Shown: positions 10,911 to 21,604 of the stretch, in pieces | Numbering within the stretch: the first letter of the stretch is position 1 | Layout of the letters: each line of letters begins with the position of its first letter | Source: Dendrophyllia cribrosa | Lineage: Eukaryota; Cnidaria; Anthozoa; Scleractinia; Dendrophylliidae | Length of the DNA stretch: 64,000 bases | Assembly: GCA_024195265.1 (NCBI GenBank) | Contig: JAJLRJ010000010.1 | Location: forward strand, 20,340,284-20,404,283 | Direction: 5' to 3' | Translations under genes and position numbers: made by a program | The notes under the pieces: model-generated | Database searches by the model: none | The model's input: the letters and a program-made list of their open reading frames with translations, nothing else | Told to the model about the DNA's origin: nothing

Positions 10911-11834
10911 TTAAAATAATTTTATCACGGCCTGACGAATTTCTTCTAATCTCCAGCAATACAAAACTGGGTTCAACGAAGCTGTAACAAAAATCCAGTT
11001 TGACAAAACAGTGTAGGCTGTAGAAAGCGCCCGTCTGTTTCTCCCGCTGAAACCAAAAGCCAGTGCGTTTGTAATGCCGACGAATGATGCATAGCTTACG
11101 ATCAGGATGAGAAGAATAGTTGCGATGGTAACTACCGTTTTGATATATTTTGAAATGTCTCCTGACGAACAAGATGTGTACAAACTGGATGATACGTTTT
11201 CGATCTGTGTTTTGTGTCGTTTAACAAAACGGAATATCTGGACATAAGCCCAGGTGTTTATTGACAACGAAATGATTATCACTGACACAGTTATGGTAGC
11301 GAACATCCGGGAGTTTAGCCCAAATCTGGTCAATGCCCATGCGCCAGAGAGAAGCCATAAAAAAGCGAGGCATGTCGCCGTTCTTTTGCAGGTAATAATG
11401 GCGTTATATCTCAGGTGTAAGTACAGCGCTAAAAAACGCTCCACGCCGATGGATGTTAAGGTGAGGAACGAAGCTCCCGAAACGACTAAAGTGATGGTTT
11501 CCATAGCCAGCCTCAAGCGACAGTAGGATGACAAATGTTGCTGAATCTCGAGCAATTTTGTTGCGATATACAACGGTTGCACCATGCATCCGACTGCGAG
11601 ATCCGACGCGGCCAGACCACTGAGTAAAATATTCGATGGAGTATGTAGCGATCTTGTCTTCCATATAGCGAACAGTACCATGCTGTTGAATACAGCGGCA
11701 CAAAGGGCGAACAAAACGTTGAGCACACAAGCTGATACGTTTAACACAAACTCCTTGTAATCGCGATAAAATGTGACATTCACAAAAGTACATGTAAAAG
11801 AGACTGGTTCTTGTTTCTCAGAGCTTGCGTTCAT
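10911..11834 (-). CDS. Class A (rhodopsin-like) GPCR, 307 aa, single exon
   Basis: A seven-transmembrane receptor predicted in the plasma membrane and coupled to heterotrimeric G proteins; ligand unknown. The ATG at 11834 opens a short extracellular N-terminus with glycosylation motifs (NAS near residue 2, NVT near residue 19). TM1 lies at about residues 34-56, ending in AIWKTRSLHTPSN. TM2 carries LAASDLAVG. TM3 ends in VERFLALY in place of the usual DRY. TM5 is at about 178-202, TM6 at about 230-252, and TM7 ends in NPVLYCW (the NPxxY motif). The usual GN pair of TM1 reads FNS. The tail after NPVLY is only about 16 residues. The intronless form and the motif set resemble the large cnidarian amine/melanocortin/adenosine-like receptor expansions. 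It is a clear paralog of 15707-16705, transcribed away from it. Confidence 0.9.
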   Translation of the reverse strand: MNASSEKQEPVSFTCTFVNVTFYRDYKEFVLNVSACVLNVLFALCAAVFNSMVLFAIWKTRSLHTPSNILLSGLAASDLAVGCMVQPLYIATKLLEIQQHLSSYCRLRLAMETITLVVSGASFLTLTSIGVERFLALYLHLRYNAIITCKRTATCLAFLWLLSGAWALTRFGLNSRMFATITVSVIIISLSINTWAYVQIFRFVKRHKTQIENVSSSLYTSCSSGDISKYIKTVVTIATILLILIVSYASFVGITNALAFGFSGRNRRALSTAYTVLSNWIFVTASLNPVLYCWRLEEIRQAVIKLF

Positions 11835-12497
11835 CGTTTAAACGCGCAAAGGAAATTTCCGAAAATAACTGACTGATTATCCGATGCGTTCGATGACTTC
11901 AGTCTTTGCGTTGATTTAGTGGACAGTTGTAAGTTTCTCTTTATCCTTGTTTTCCTCGTTTTTTTTAGTAGCGTAATCTTTACACCAGAACTCAGAGCAG
12001 AACTAGTGTTTAAATGATAATAAAGGGGCAAATGCTAGAAGTGAAAAAAAAACCTATAATTCAGCTATTTTAACACCTGTCGAGTAACTATCAACAATTC
12101 GTCTGCCGTTTAGCCAATGATGATCTTGAAGAAGACAGAACGTTTACCCTGTGAAATTAAAAGTCATTTTCTTGAGTTCTCATAAGTGGACTTTTCAGAA
12201 AATCCAAAATGGTAATGTATTGTAATTGTCGTATAGAACACTAGGTACAAAATAGAATTCGCACAGTACTTTTCTTCTATTTTCCGAAATTTCTGTAAAT
12301 ACTAATCTTGTTTTAATAAATTTTTATCCGATGAACTGTCTGACATGGTTTACAAGTGGACAAACTGTGCGTGTTTTATTCGCGTATGTTTCTTTTCAAC
12401 TCGTTTAAATTTAAAAGCTAAAGCCATAAACAAGTGGCAGCTGGTAGACTTCCTGTCTCCACTTGATTCATTCGTAGCTTTATATGCCGAAAATTAA
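11835..12497. other. Upstream region of the minus-strand GPCR
   Basis: Non-coding AT-rich sequence between the GPCR start and a MITE. It presumably holds the promoter of 10911-11834. I see no convincing TATA box or upstream exon. Confidence 0.35.
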
Positions 12498-12500
12498 TTA

Positions 12501-13489
12501 TGCGCCGATCAATTCGAAACATCAACATCCCCCCCCCCCCGGGCAAGCCCCGGGTATTTGAACATTTTCTGTGCCCGGGGAGTCGGGAATTTGATATGAA
12601 AGGCCATCCCAGGGGTGGGGAATTTGACTTTGCCCAGGTGGGGTGGGGAATTTGAACCGGAAGTGTTCAAAATATATTTTTTTGGCCGGCGCCTATCAAA
12701 CACATGCGGTAGCAGTTCAGATTCAACATGGAGCAATTTAAAGGGGAAAATATCGTTTTTGTTAGTGAATGGCTAGTAAAATGGGCTGACAAAGCTTTGC
12801 AGTGTTTTTGAAGGTTTGTATGAAAAGTTAAATTCAACTGCCATTCAACGCGTTTTAGATTTCGAAGTCAAAATGGCTGACTGCATTGCCAGTCCTGTGC
12901 CAGTCTATTAAATGTAGGCAGATTTTAAACGGCCATTGATTGAAAGAAAAAAACACTGCAAAATGAACTCTCTCAAACAGAAAATTCTTTAAGGAAACAT
13001 TTGTCAGTTGATATAAAACGCGTTTAGAATAATAAATTTTCACCTCGTGGAAATTAACGCTTCCAAAAATGAATCAACCGCGTTGCTAAATATTTTTGCA
13101 ATATTTGTTGATCACACGAGAAATTACTCAAATAAAAAAATATCGAAAAGTAAATCCCCAAGACAACCACAGGAGTGCCACAGGAGTGCCGTGAAATATC
13201 AGTTGCAAAGTATACGCGGAACAGTTGAGTATATTCTCGAGGAAAACAATAGCTAGAATAAATCAGAAAAAGTGAATGCAAAGTGTATTTTTTAATCTCA
13301 CTAAAAACATTTTATCGTTAGGAGGGGCATTTGACAGTCAAATCCAGTGCTAGGGTGGGGTATTTGAATGCAATTTTGGCCCAACGGGGCGGGAATTTGA
13401 ACAAGTCGATCTTCAAAAGTTCAAATGCCCGGGGCATTGCCCGCGGGGGGGGGGGGGGGGGATGTTGATGTTTCGAATTGATCGGCGCA
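12501..13489. mobile_element. MITE with TTA target duplication (PIF/Harbinger-like)
   Basis: The terminal inverted repeat TGCGCCGATCAATTCGAAAC continues as ATCAACATCC and is matched at the right end. It is followed by poly-C on the left (12529-12540) and poly-G on the right (13445-13461). A 3-bp TTA flanks both ends (12498-12500 and 13490-13492), which fits the TWA target preference of PIF/Harbinger elements. No transposase is present. A second, left-truncated copy lies at about 1099-2499. Confidence 0.78.
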
Positions 13490-13613
13490 TTAGTCTTTGA
13501 ATTTTTTTCTGTTTGTACACTCGCGACATCCAGCTCTCTTCCCTACAATTTTTGACAGTTTGTTACCGATCCGTCGCCTCTACGCTTGGACACTGGCATA
13601 CACTGTTGACGTT

Positions 13614-14535
13614 TTAACCGCGGTCAAACGAGAGAAATTTGCAAAAGTTAAGCATGTACTTAAAAGTTAAGGTTGTCATTTTCGCTGTTTAAAGTTTAAT
13701 ATATTTCAAATACACTGTCAATTTACCAAACGTTTTGAAAGTTTACTAAAATGTTCTAAGCGTTTAAAAACTGTGAACTGCAGAATTGTCGACGCCATTT
13801 GCCAACATAATTTTGATCAGGTGCAAAGAGTTTTGGTCAGTTTTCAACGGAAAAAAGCTCATCATTTTGAGAAAAATTGAAAGATATATAGTAACGTCAA
13901 CAATTTTTTTTTTATACAAGACGTTAGACCGCGGTGGAGTTGACGTTGGCTTCCGGTTAATAATATTAATAATGCTTTTTTCAGTTGATGAATCCTCGTT
14001 CCTAATTATTGGTTATTCTTCGATTCCAATGCCTTCAAGTTGATTTAGTTCTCGCATAACAGAGTTTTTGTTTCAATTTTGATTCTTGTCAGGGGCACCA
14101 TACGAATTGTTTTCAAACAGCTGTTCTGGCCGCTCATGCCAGATCATACCTCCACCGCGGTCAAACGTCCGAGGCGTTTTTCGTTTCATTTAGTGGGATT
14201 TCATTTAATATTAAATGGAAATATGGGCAAGGATGTATTAAAAAATAATTGACGTTACTTTCTTTTAATTTTTCTCAAAATGATGAGCTTATTTCCGTTG
14301 AAAACTGACCAAAACTCTTTGCACCTGATCAAAATTATGTTGGCAAATCGCGCCGACAATTCTGCAGTTCACAGTTTTTAAACGGTTAGAACTTTTTTGG
14401 TAAACTTTCAAAATGTTGGTAAATTGACAGTGTATGATTGGCAATATATTAAACTTTAAACAGTGAAAATGACAACCTTAACTTTTAAGTACTTTGCTTA
14501 ACTTTTGCAAATTTCTCTCGTTTGACCGCGGTTAA
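13614..14535. mobile_element. TTAA-flanked palindromic MITE with long arms
   Basis: The element at 13618-14531 begins CCGCGGTCAAACGAGAGAAA and ends with the inverse. The arms pair over roughly 300 bp (about 13618-13940 with 14150-14531), and a second CCGCGGT copy sits at each inner arm end. TTAA is present at 13614-13617 and 14532-14535, the duplication used by piggyBac-type transposases. No coding sequence remains. Confidence 0.82.
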
Positions 14536-15706
14536 GATCATACCACCCCAGGCAAAGGCTTTTTGGGGGGTTAGAACTGAAATTTTGTGGTGATTTTTGG
14601 AGTGAAAGATTTTTGTGACGACTTATCTTTGGTTTGGCAAAAAGGGGAGCCTTTTTATGCAAAGACAAAATGGACTTTTTCGGCGGTTACGTTATGGGCG
14701 GTTGGACTTTCTTGGGTCTGGTTTTAGCCTAATAGGACTTTTTGGAGTCTTGGCCTCATTCGTACCTCCCCGTCACTATTACAGCTGAGAAGCTCCCCCC
14801 GCCCCCCCCCCCCCCCCCCCCCCCTCCCCCCTCCCTTCCGGGCATACCGTCCTCAAAGAAGTGGTTCTCAAACCGGAAATGTAAACTGACGTTTTCGCGG
14901 GAACCCAATAAAAACTACGCCTGACGTTTTCGAGAGGATAAAAAACTGTTATTTTTGATTCTCAGAAAGTCCAGCTAAAAATCTCGGGAGGCAAATAGGT
15001 CCCTTACAGGGGGATGAGTGTTCTGCCCCCCCCCCCCCCCCCACCCCCCTCGTCCCTTAAAATATTGTTGGAAGTCATACTTGAGATAACCTTTAAGGAG
15101 AAAAGGATTTTTTTGTCTGAATACTTTCGACCTGTGAAGTTTCAGCTAAGGCATCCGAACAGATCGATAATTGGTAACTTATGCAGACATCCCTTTAATC
15201 CGGCATTAAAAAACCTTACGACGTTGTATAAGCCCAGGGCTTTTAAGCGGCAATTTACGATATAGCTCCTCTTTATAAAGAGAAACTTGGCACACAAGTT
15301 TGAAAATATTGTTGGCGCCGATCAAGACATTAATCCGCCACTCTGGCAATATACATATTAGTTGTGATACTATTAAATTTGTCTCCTTTAATTTTGACGA
15401 TGAACGCTATTATGTTACACTATAAACTTTTTCTTGAAATAAGCTGTAACTTCGACCGGCGACTAAATGTCGGGTAGTATTGCTGTGAACTGAAAAACAT
15501 CGAAAATTGCCGGTATGCGATATCATAAGGACTGATGAATCACTCAGTGTTGTATACGTCAATGCTGATCGCAACAAGAAACTGCCATTAAAAAAAAATT
15601 GATTGCTTTCCAAGGTTAATTATAACAAAACGAAACAGATCCACGCTTATTTCAGTGAGGTGTCATTTCGGTTTCGAAAAACTTGGAAGAAACCTAGTGA
15701 GCAATA
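14536..15706. other. Upstream region of the plus-strand GPCR, with MITE remnants
   Basis: It contains poly-C runs at about 14790-14824 and 15027-15042. The piece ending near 15262 (GTATAAGCCCAGGGCTTTTA then GCGGCAATTTACGATA) matches the right end of the 21080-21602 MITE, so it is a decayed copy. About 15300-15706 is probably the promoter and 5' leader of the following receptor, but no core promoter motif is evident. Confidence 0.5.
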
Positions 15707-16705
15707 ATGCAGCGACTGGCATCAAACTTATCCAATTGTTCAGCGCTTAATTCAAATACACCATCCGTTTACGCACAAGAAGAAGCATGCTTCCTATTCG
15801 ACGTAAATTTCAATTCAACGCAGTACCTCTATGTTACGCACATTTTAACTTCGGTTGTCAATTCTTTGTTTTCGTCAACAGCCATCGCTGGTAATGCAGT
15901 TGTAATTTTCACTATGTGGAAAACTCCGTCACTTCATTCGCCTTCTAACATGTTCATCACCTGCCTTGCTGTAAGTGATTTAACAGTTGGCTTGTTAGCG
16001 CAGCCATGCTTTGTTGTGCACAAAATAGGCGAGATTTTGCATCGCTTAGAAATGTACTGCATCACCAGGATATTGCTTGAATCCCTTGGAAATATAACTA
16101 CGGGTGCTTCCGTGCTCACAATGGCCGGAGCCACTACTGAAAGGTGTCTCGCGCTGTACTTTCATCTCCGCTACAAGGAAATTGTCACTGTGAGGCGCGT
16201 TCTGTTCGCCGTTGCGTGTTTTTGGATAGTTCTCATCACCCTGGCCACGTTGCGAATGTTTCTCATACACCCGGAAGTTTACAACACTATTTTAATAACA
16301 ATGATTTCGCTGAGTTTTCTTTCTACATATCTGGCTTACGCAAAGATCTTGCAGTGCGTCAGACAGCACGAGCGGCGAATATGCGCAGAAGCTATCGGCG
16401 CAAACATGCAGATTGAAGAAAAGACTGATCGCTTGAAAAACATAGTGCGCTACAAGAAGTCGACTGTCGCTATGATTTTTGTCGTTGGCGTTTTTACTGC
16501 GTGTTTTTTGCCATTGCTGTGCGTTAAATTAGCTCACAGATTATGTGGGTACACAGTTCCTGTGAAAACAGCTTATCTATTCGCTTCAACGATTGCCTTT
16601 TTAAACAGCTCACTTAACCCTGTGATTTATTGTTGGAGAATAACATCATTAAGGCTTGCGGCGAAGACAGTATTGAAAAACAGACTATGCAAAAGAGGTG
16701 TTTAA
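15707..16705 (+). CDS. Class A (rhodopsin-like) GPCR, 332 aa, single exon
   Basis: A plasma-membrane seven-helix receptor with unknown ligand. The N-terminus of about 45 residues has several N-glycosylation motifs (NLS, NCS, NST). TM1 contains the canonical GNAVV and ends MWKTPSLHSPSN. TM2 has LAVSDLTVG and TM3 ends TTERCLALY where most relatives have DRY. The third intracellular loop is moderately long and charged. TM6 holds FTACFLPLLC (the CFxP-type core). TM7 ends SSLNPVIYCW, the NPxxY motif. A short basic tail follows with Cys near the end (NRLCKRGV), a possible palmitoylation site. It shares the WKT-SLH-PSN, YC-R, GAS-LT and ALY-HLRY signatures with 10911-11834, so the pair arose by duplication. 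The only plausible start is the ATG at 15707; the frame is uninterrupted to the stop. Confidence 0.92.
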   Translation: MQRLASNLSNCSALNSNTPSVYAQEEACFLFDVNFNSTQYLYVTHILTSVVNSLFSSTAIAGNAVVIFTMWKTPSLHSPSNMFITCLAVSDLTVGLLAQPCFVVHKIGEILHRLEMYCITRILLESLGNITTGASVLTMAGATTERCLALYFHLRYKEIVTVRRVLFAVACFWIVLITLATLRMFLIHPEVYNTILITMISLSFLSTYLAYAKILQCVRQHERRICAEAIGANMQIEEKTDRLKNIVRYKKSTVAMIFVVGVFTACFLPLLCVKLAHRLCGYTVPVKTAYLFASTIAFLNSSLNPVIYCWRITSLRLAAKTVLKNRLCKRGV

Positions 16706-16723
16706 ACTTTATCAGATCATTCC

Positions 16724-16924
16724 CAACAGACCATTTCCGAGTTGCCTTTAGCCTCTCTATCAAAGCGAGGCTAGGTGCGAAACCTTTCATATGAAAATGA
16801 GTTTTCATTCACATGCAAATAAAACTTATTTGCATGTGAATGAAAACTCATTTTCATATGAAAGGTTTCGCACCTAGCCTCGCTTTGATAGAGAGGCTAA
16901 AGGCAACTCGGAAATGGCCTATTG
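16724..16924. mobile_element. Perfect 92-bp-arm palindromic MITE in the GPCR 3' region
   Basis: 16731-16822 and 16826-16917 are exact reverse complements over 92 bases around a 3-base loop. Weaker pairing continues for about seven bases outside (16724-16730 with 16918-16924). The palindrome starts 26 bases after the GPCR stop codon. Complete identity of the arms implies a young insertion or recent gene conversion. It has no coding capacity. Confidence 0.95.
16818..16823 (+). terminator. AATAAA poly(A) signal at the hairpin apex
   Basis: The only clear AATAAA soon after the 15707-16705 stop codon lies at the end of the left arm and loop of the perfect palindrome, a little over 110 bases downstream. 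That it is used is inferred from position only. Confidence 0.4.
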
Positions 16925-19152
16925 TGGTGAATATAAAAAAGTGAAACGTTTTATGATATTTTGCAAAATATTAAAACAAAATTATCACATGGAAGTATAA
17001 TTCAAAAGCTCCAACCTAAAGAGCGGACTAAAAAAGCACTTGACTCTTTATACAGATACTGTTCAGTTTTATTAAGTTTTTCGTTTTTTTTGTAGTGTTG
17101 GTAATGATCTGGCCGCCGAAGATATTTGTTTCTACCTTTGATGCCGCTAGACTACTTAAAATATTATTGCTGTATTAGAAAATAAAGTGGTTAAAAATGT
17201 GTGTAAAAAAATAAAAACGTATTAACATCTCGATTGAAAAATGTAGGTTTGGTCTCCAGAAAACTGTATCGAAACACCTTCAATCTTGATTTAGCTGAAT
17301 AATCCGAATAGATTTTGTCCCCGAAATCGCGTCATCATGGGTTCCTGGCGCTATAAATTCTCTTGGCTTCCTTCACCGACTCGATCAAGAGCCGCTTTTA
17401 CTTTCGGAATTGCGAAATAAATTTCAAAACTTTCGTAGTTTAGTTGGGTCACGCGTTCTTGTATGAAGCAGTCAAGCAGGTCACGGAAACCCCACGCAAA
17501 CGGACCTTTGTTTAGTCTCGTCACGCTGTGATCGACAAGTGTTGCGTGACGGGCCATACGGGAATCTCTTTAACGCGAACACGTGACATGTGAAACCGCA
17601 TGTCAGTCACATGCACATTGTGTCGTATGAAACAAAAATTATTGTCTGTCTAATTATTCTCTTGTCCTTTTGCAAGCAGCTCTTCAACATTTAACCTTAC
17701 GTCAACCTTCCGTATCTTATCTAACAAACGGTTTGTTCGTATTAAAGTGGAAAAACAAAGCGATAAGATCAAGTTGGACTACAAAAAATCTTGCCTCAGG
17801 ACAACAGGACAGGTTTGTGGTTTGTCCATGATATTCTTCTCTCAGGCGAACGAAGTCAACCCGACGAGATTTCGTAGATTGAGCGTGTTTGTTGTCTTTA
17901 TTAACTGCTAAAATCAGTTAACTTAATTATCCTAATAGTAATTAACAGCTACTCAACGTAAATCGAGATAAAAACTGAGATTTGGGGTAAGGTAAAAGCA
18001 CCCTGAAACTGCATTTTACGGCAAGTTTCACAACAAACATGAACAAAGCGCGACGCGGCCCGCACACTAATCCATATTCTATTATTCTGTTTCTCTGTGC
18101 ATAAATTGCATAATTTTGTATTAACCATGAATAATAATCTATACGTTTAAAATAATTATTGCAAAAAATATTACATTGAGATAATTTTTAAAATTATGTA
18201 AAATAGATCGTTGCTGGCAGCAACTCGTTTCGTTTTGAGTGCTGCACAACGTGTTCAGAGCGTCTTGAATAACAATTTATCTTTGAGACACTCTCTTAGC
18301 TGCGCATGTAGGATTACGACAATGAAACAATTAAAAACTGGTTGTTCTGTTTGGCAAAACAAAAACGTTCTAACTGAAAAGTACAACAATTTTTCATTCA
18401 ATGTTCATTTTATCTGCTCGACGGCGTTAAATTGATTTCTTTTAAAGTGTTTTTAGCTAAAAGAGCACATAATCGGTGGTAATAGACGCGTCAATATTTG
18501 CATTTTAAAAAAGCTATTCAATGAGGTCTACCTTCGTAATTAAATAGAAAAGCGATTTTCATCAAGTTATGCTACTCTAAGGACAAACCCGGGCTGATGA
18601 ATAGCTACGAGCGTCTTTATATCGACTTGTTTTTGCACAAGGCCGTAAAAAGGAAGGCTAAATATATAACTCGTTGAAAATACGTCGTCTGAGTATAATA
18701 AATGTACAGTTTATTAAACTGAACCCCAAATCGGCTTTTTGATGGAGTTACCTAAAACATTAGACGTTCTTATGTACAACAGTGTAATTGAAGACGTTGT
18801 CTAAAAACATACTCTACATTGCCCTGTGTTGTCTGTCCGTGTCAAACCCTGGTGTCAAATGCATATTTGCAAGGGGTAAGGGATGAATCGAAGCATGTAA
18901 ATAAAATTTAGGCCAGACGATGTAATAGACGCCAATGTAATGTTAGTCATTGACTAGAAGGCTGCATGTCGTGATTGTATCACGCGCGTTTAAACCTCGT
19001 TTTATAGGCGACAAGAGATTTACATGATATTCATAACATAATTGGGACTTAGACAGCAAGCATCTCTATGAACGTAATCGGCTTTTAATTTTAGTTGGAT
19101 ATCATATGCTCCCGTTAGATATTAATTCTCCTTTTCTTTTTTTTTGCTCCAG
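16925..19152. other. Intergenic region, includes the unseen 5' exon(s) of the zinc-finger gene
   Basis: About 2.2 kb with no strong gene. A polypyrimidine tract ending GCTCCAG at 19152 looks like a splice acceptor just before the zinc-finger start codon, so at least one non-coding 5' exon should lie in or beyond this region. I could not locate it. Confidence 0.4.
17351..17557 (-). CDS. Possible small protein, 68 aa, unrecognised
   Basis: The minus-strand frame starts at the ATG at 17557 and has balanced composition without low complexity (contains GPFAWGFRDLLDCFIQERV). Upstream, at about 17579-17585, is a CACGTG-containing stretch. No family was recognised, no signal peptide or membrane segment is evident, and there is no splice evidence. 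It may be a chance frame or a terminal exon. Confidence 0.22.
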   Translation of the reverse strand: MARHATLVDHSVTRLNKGPFAWGFRDLLDCFIQERVTQLNYESFEIYFAIPKVKAALDRVGEGSQENL

Positions 19153-19170
19153 ACTTAAAAATATACCAAA

Positions 19171-20160
19171 ATGTCAGAGGTCACAGAATCGAAACAAGAT
19201 ACAAAGATAAAAACTGAGCCCGCAGAAGCTACAACAGAAATCTACAGATGTGAAGAATGCGATAAGACTTTCGCCAATAGCTCCAACATGATGAGGCATA
19301 AACATATCCACGCCAATCGAAACGCCGCGAAATGTAACGAGTGTGGCAAGACCTTTCGTCAAAAGTCGTACCTCAAGATGCATAAGTTGATACACACTGG
19401 AGAATTTCCGCACGGTTGCGATCAATGCCAAAAACGTTTTCGACTATTTGAGGGTCTGAAAAGTCACAAAAGAACACACTCTGATGAACAACCGTTCTCT
19501 TGTGCAACTTGTGGGAGAAAGTTCAAGTCCAAACGAAGTCTTGCGAGACATCAGGTAACTCACACGAAAGAAAAGCCTCACAAATGCCTCACCTGTGGCA
19601 GATGTTTCACGCTTCATCAAAGTCTTAAAGAACATTTTATACTAAAGCACACCACCGAGAGGCCATACGAGTGTCCACAGTGCAAAAAGCGCTTCAAGAG
19701 GCCACAAGATGTTGTGTATCACCGAAAAACACACTCCGAAGAGAGACTTTACAAATGTGACAAGTGTGACTCGTCTTATAAAAGTGCACCCGGTCTCCGC
19801 AAGCACAAAATTGGTCATACAGGAGAAAAGCCCCACGTTTGTTCGCAATGCAGCGCAGCGTTTGCACATCCTACAGTCCTTCGCAGGCATAATCTTCTAA
19901 AACATTCTAAAATAAGGCCATTTAAGTGTGACGAGTGCGAAAAGGCCTTCGCCCTCAAGAGTCATCTCAAGCAACACAAACTAATACACAGCGATGAAAA
20001 GCCATTCGAGTGCTGGGTTTGTTTGAAAAGGTTTAATCGGAAGGAATATATAAGAGAACACATTCGTTCGCATACAGGGGAGGCACGGTATAACTGCCCA
20101 GTGTGCGACAAAACATACATGCACTCTAGCAGCTTAAAACATCATCTAAAACGACATTAA
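19171..20160 (+). CDS. C2H2 zinc-finger protein, 11 fingers, 329 aa
   Basis: Probably a nuclear DNA-binding regulator. A short N-terminus contains IKTEP, a match to the SUMO-attachment consensus. It is followed by eleven C2H2 fingers from about residue 25 to the C-terminus (first YRCEECDKTF, last YNCPVCDKTY ending in HHLKRH). Most linkers are of the TGEKP class or variants (HTKEKPHKC, HSDEKPFEC). Several are one residue longer between the histidines and the next finger (LKHTTERPYEC, LKHSKIRPFKC). No KRAB, BTB or SET domain is present. The frame is a single exon here; the acceptor-like TTTTTTGCTCCAG at 19152 just before the ATG suggests an upstream non-coding exon. The target sequence cannot be read from this evidence. 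Confidence 0.93.
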   Translation: MSEVTESKQDTKIKTEPAEATTEIYRCEECDKTFANSSNMMRHKHIHANRNAAKCNECGKTFRQKSYLKMHKLIHTGEFPHGCDQCQKRFRLFEGLKSHKRTHSDEQPFSCATCGRKFKSKRSLARHQVTHTKEKPHKCLTCGRCFTLHQSLKEHFILKHTTERPYECPQCKKRFKRPQDVVYHRKTHSEERLYKCDKCDSSYKSAPGLRKHKIGHTGEKPHVCSQCSAAFAHPTVLRRHNLLKHSKIRPFKCDECEKAFALKSHLKQHKLIHSDEKPFECWVCLKRFNRKEYIREHIRSHTGEARYNCPVCDKTYMHSSSLKHHLKRH

Positions 20161-20231
20161 CTTGCCTGAGATATTTACCATGGGTGAACATAATCGCCTA
20201 GGGTAGAATGCCAACGGCAGATCAAAGACGT

Positions 20232-20237
20232 ATTAAA
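20232..20237 (+). terminator. Possible ATTAAA poly(A) signal of the zinc-finger gene
   Basis: Variant hexamer about 70 bases after the zinc-finger stop codon. It is the nearest candidate signal; usage is inferred. Confidence 0.3.
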
Positions 20238-21077
20238 AAAGACGAAATAGAAAGAATGTACTATATTTAGAGCCAAAAAAAGTTACATCAAAGTCCCCGA
20301 GACGCTTGCGCAACCCACGCGTGACTTCACACGACAACATGTAAGGTACGTCTTCTTTGCCACGACTAGCAAAATATCAATGATATAGTTGGTTTAAAGT
20401 TTCTTACGTGAAGTGTGCGTGAAAATTGAACACGACAGACCTGAGCTGATAGCCTCGGGAATTTGCATTTAAAATGAGCAAACTAAGTACGTCAGAGGAG
20501 CGTTCCGATATTAAATTACTATGATTTAATTTGACTGATTTAATACTATTAGCAACCTCCACCACTGACACAATTGGCCCACGGGGGCATAAAGTCGTGT
20601 TACAGGAAGCCTCTTATAAGAGGACAGAGTCGTATAGAGCTCAGCCTAACTTCAGTGTAGCGAGTAAGGAAATGCCTTCATTAAAGGATACTTTGAAGCA
20701 CATTGACCCTCCACTTTTGTTAATAGATACTTGCCTTTACATGTTTTTGGCTCAGACTGTGCTAGAATTAAAACTGAGCATCTTATGAAATGCACTTAGA
20801 AAACCAACAGAAGATGTCAAGTCAATTCTTGACGAAACAAAATAATATAATCAGTCTTTTGAGCTAATTTTCCAAAAAACACGTGGAACAAACTTGAAAA
20901 AATTGGCTCAATTTGCAGCCATTTCCATTCTGGCCATCTGTAGTCAGACACTTGTTCAGTATAGTTTCAGTTTATCAGTTTACTCGTAGAGTAATTTTAA
21001 AACTGGACCTCTATTTTTGTGTTTCCGTTGATGCAAAAACGCCTTTTGGAACGCCTTTTGGCTTTTCAAGGTGACAA
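20238..21077. other. Intergenic, no gene recognised
   Basis: An open frame of 85 codons (20531-20788) lacks an ATG start and family resemblance. Nothing else is evident. Confidence 0.4.
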
Positions 21078-21498
21078 TACCGTAAAATGCCCGTTATAAG
21101 TCCCCCCCCCCCCACCCCCCGGTTATAGACCCATCTACCTGTAAACCAAAAACATATTCCGGATATAAGCCCCCTCTACTTTTCTTTGCTTCCTTAATTT
21201 AAATACACTTTCAACTTCGAAAGTATAAGGCATGAGAGCGCAGAATATTATAGCTTTATTGCTATCTCATCAAATGTTAACATAACTATTCAATGTTTTT
21301 CTGTAGTATTAACAAGAGTGTGGAGTACGACAATTACAATGACGTTATTGCTGATGACGATGAGTTCGAAGTGGGAAACCTGACACCGTGAACTAGACAT
21401 GGAAAACACATTTTGATAATGCTGTATGTTCGTCTCTGCTGAATTTTGATCAGCTCATTCCAAAACGGTTTTTTTTATGCCGCTTATAAGCCAACCCA

Positions 21499-21529
<31 letters not shown>

Positions 21530-21604
21530 CCCTGCCTATAAGCCCACCGAAAATCCCCTACGAAGTTGTATAAGCCCGGGGCTTATAACCGGCATTTTAC
21601 GGTA
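21078..21604. mobile_element. TA-flanked MITE with poly-C ends
   Basis: The ends CCGTAAAATGCCCGTTATAA and the inverse (about TTATAACCGGCATTTTACGG) are flanked by TA at 21078-21079 and 21603-21604, the Tc1/mariner duplication. Poly-C runs follow at 21103-21120 and about 21498-21525. A decayed partial copy ends near 15262. No transposase remains. Confidence 0.75.

Noticed and set aside
14742..15265. Proline-rich frames at 14742-14924 and 15014-15265
   Set aside because: They translate poly-C tracts and MITE ends; the second ends in the MITE terminus (LYKPRAFKRQFTI) also seen near 21566.
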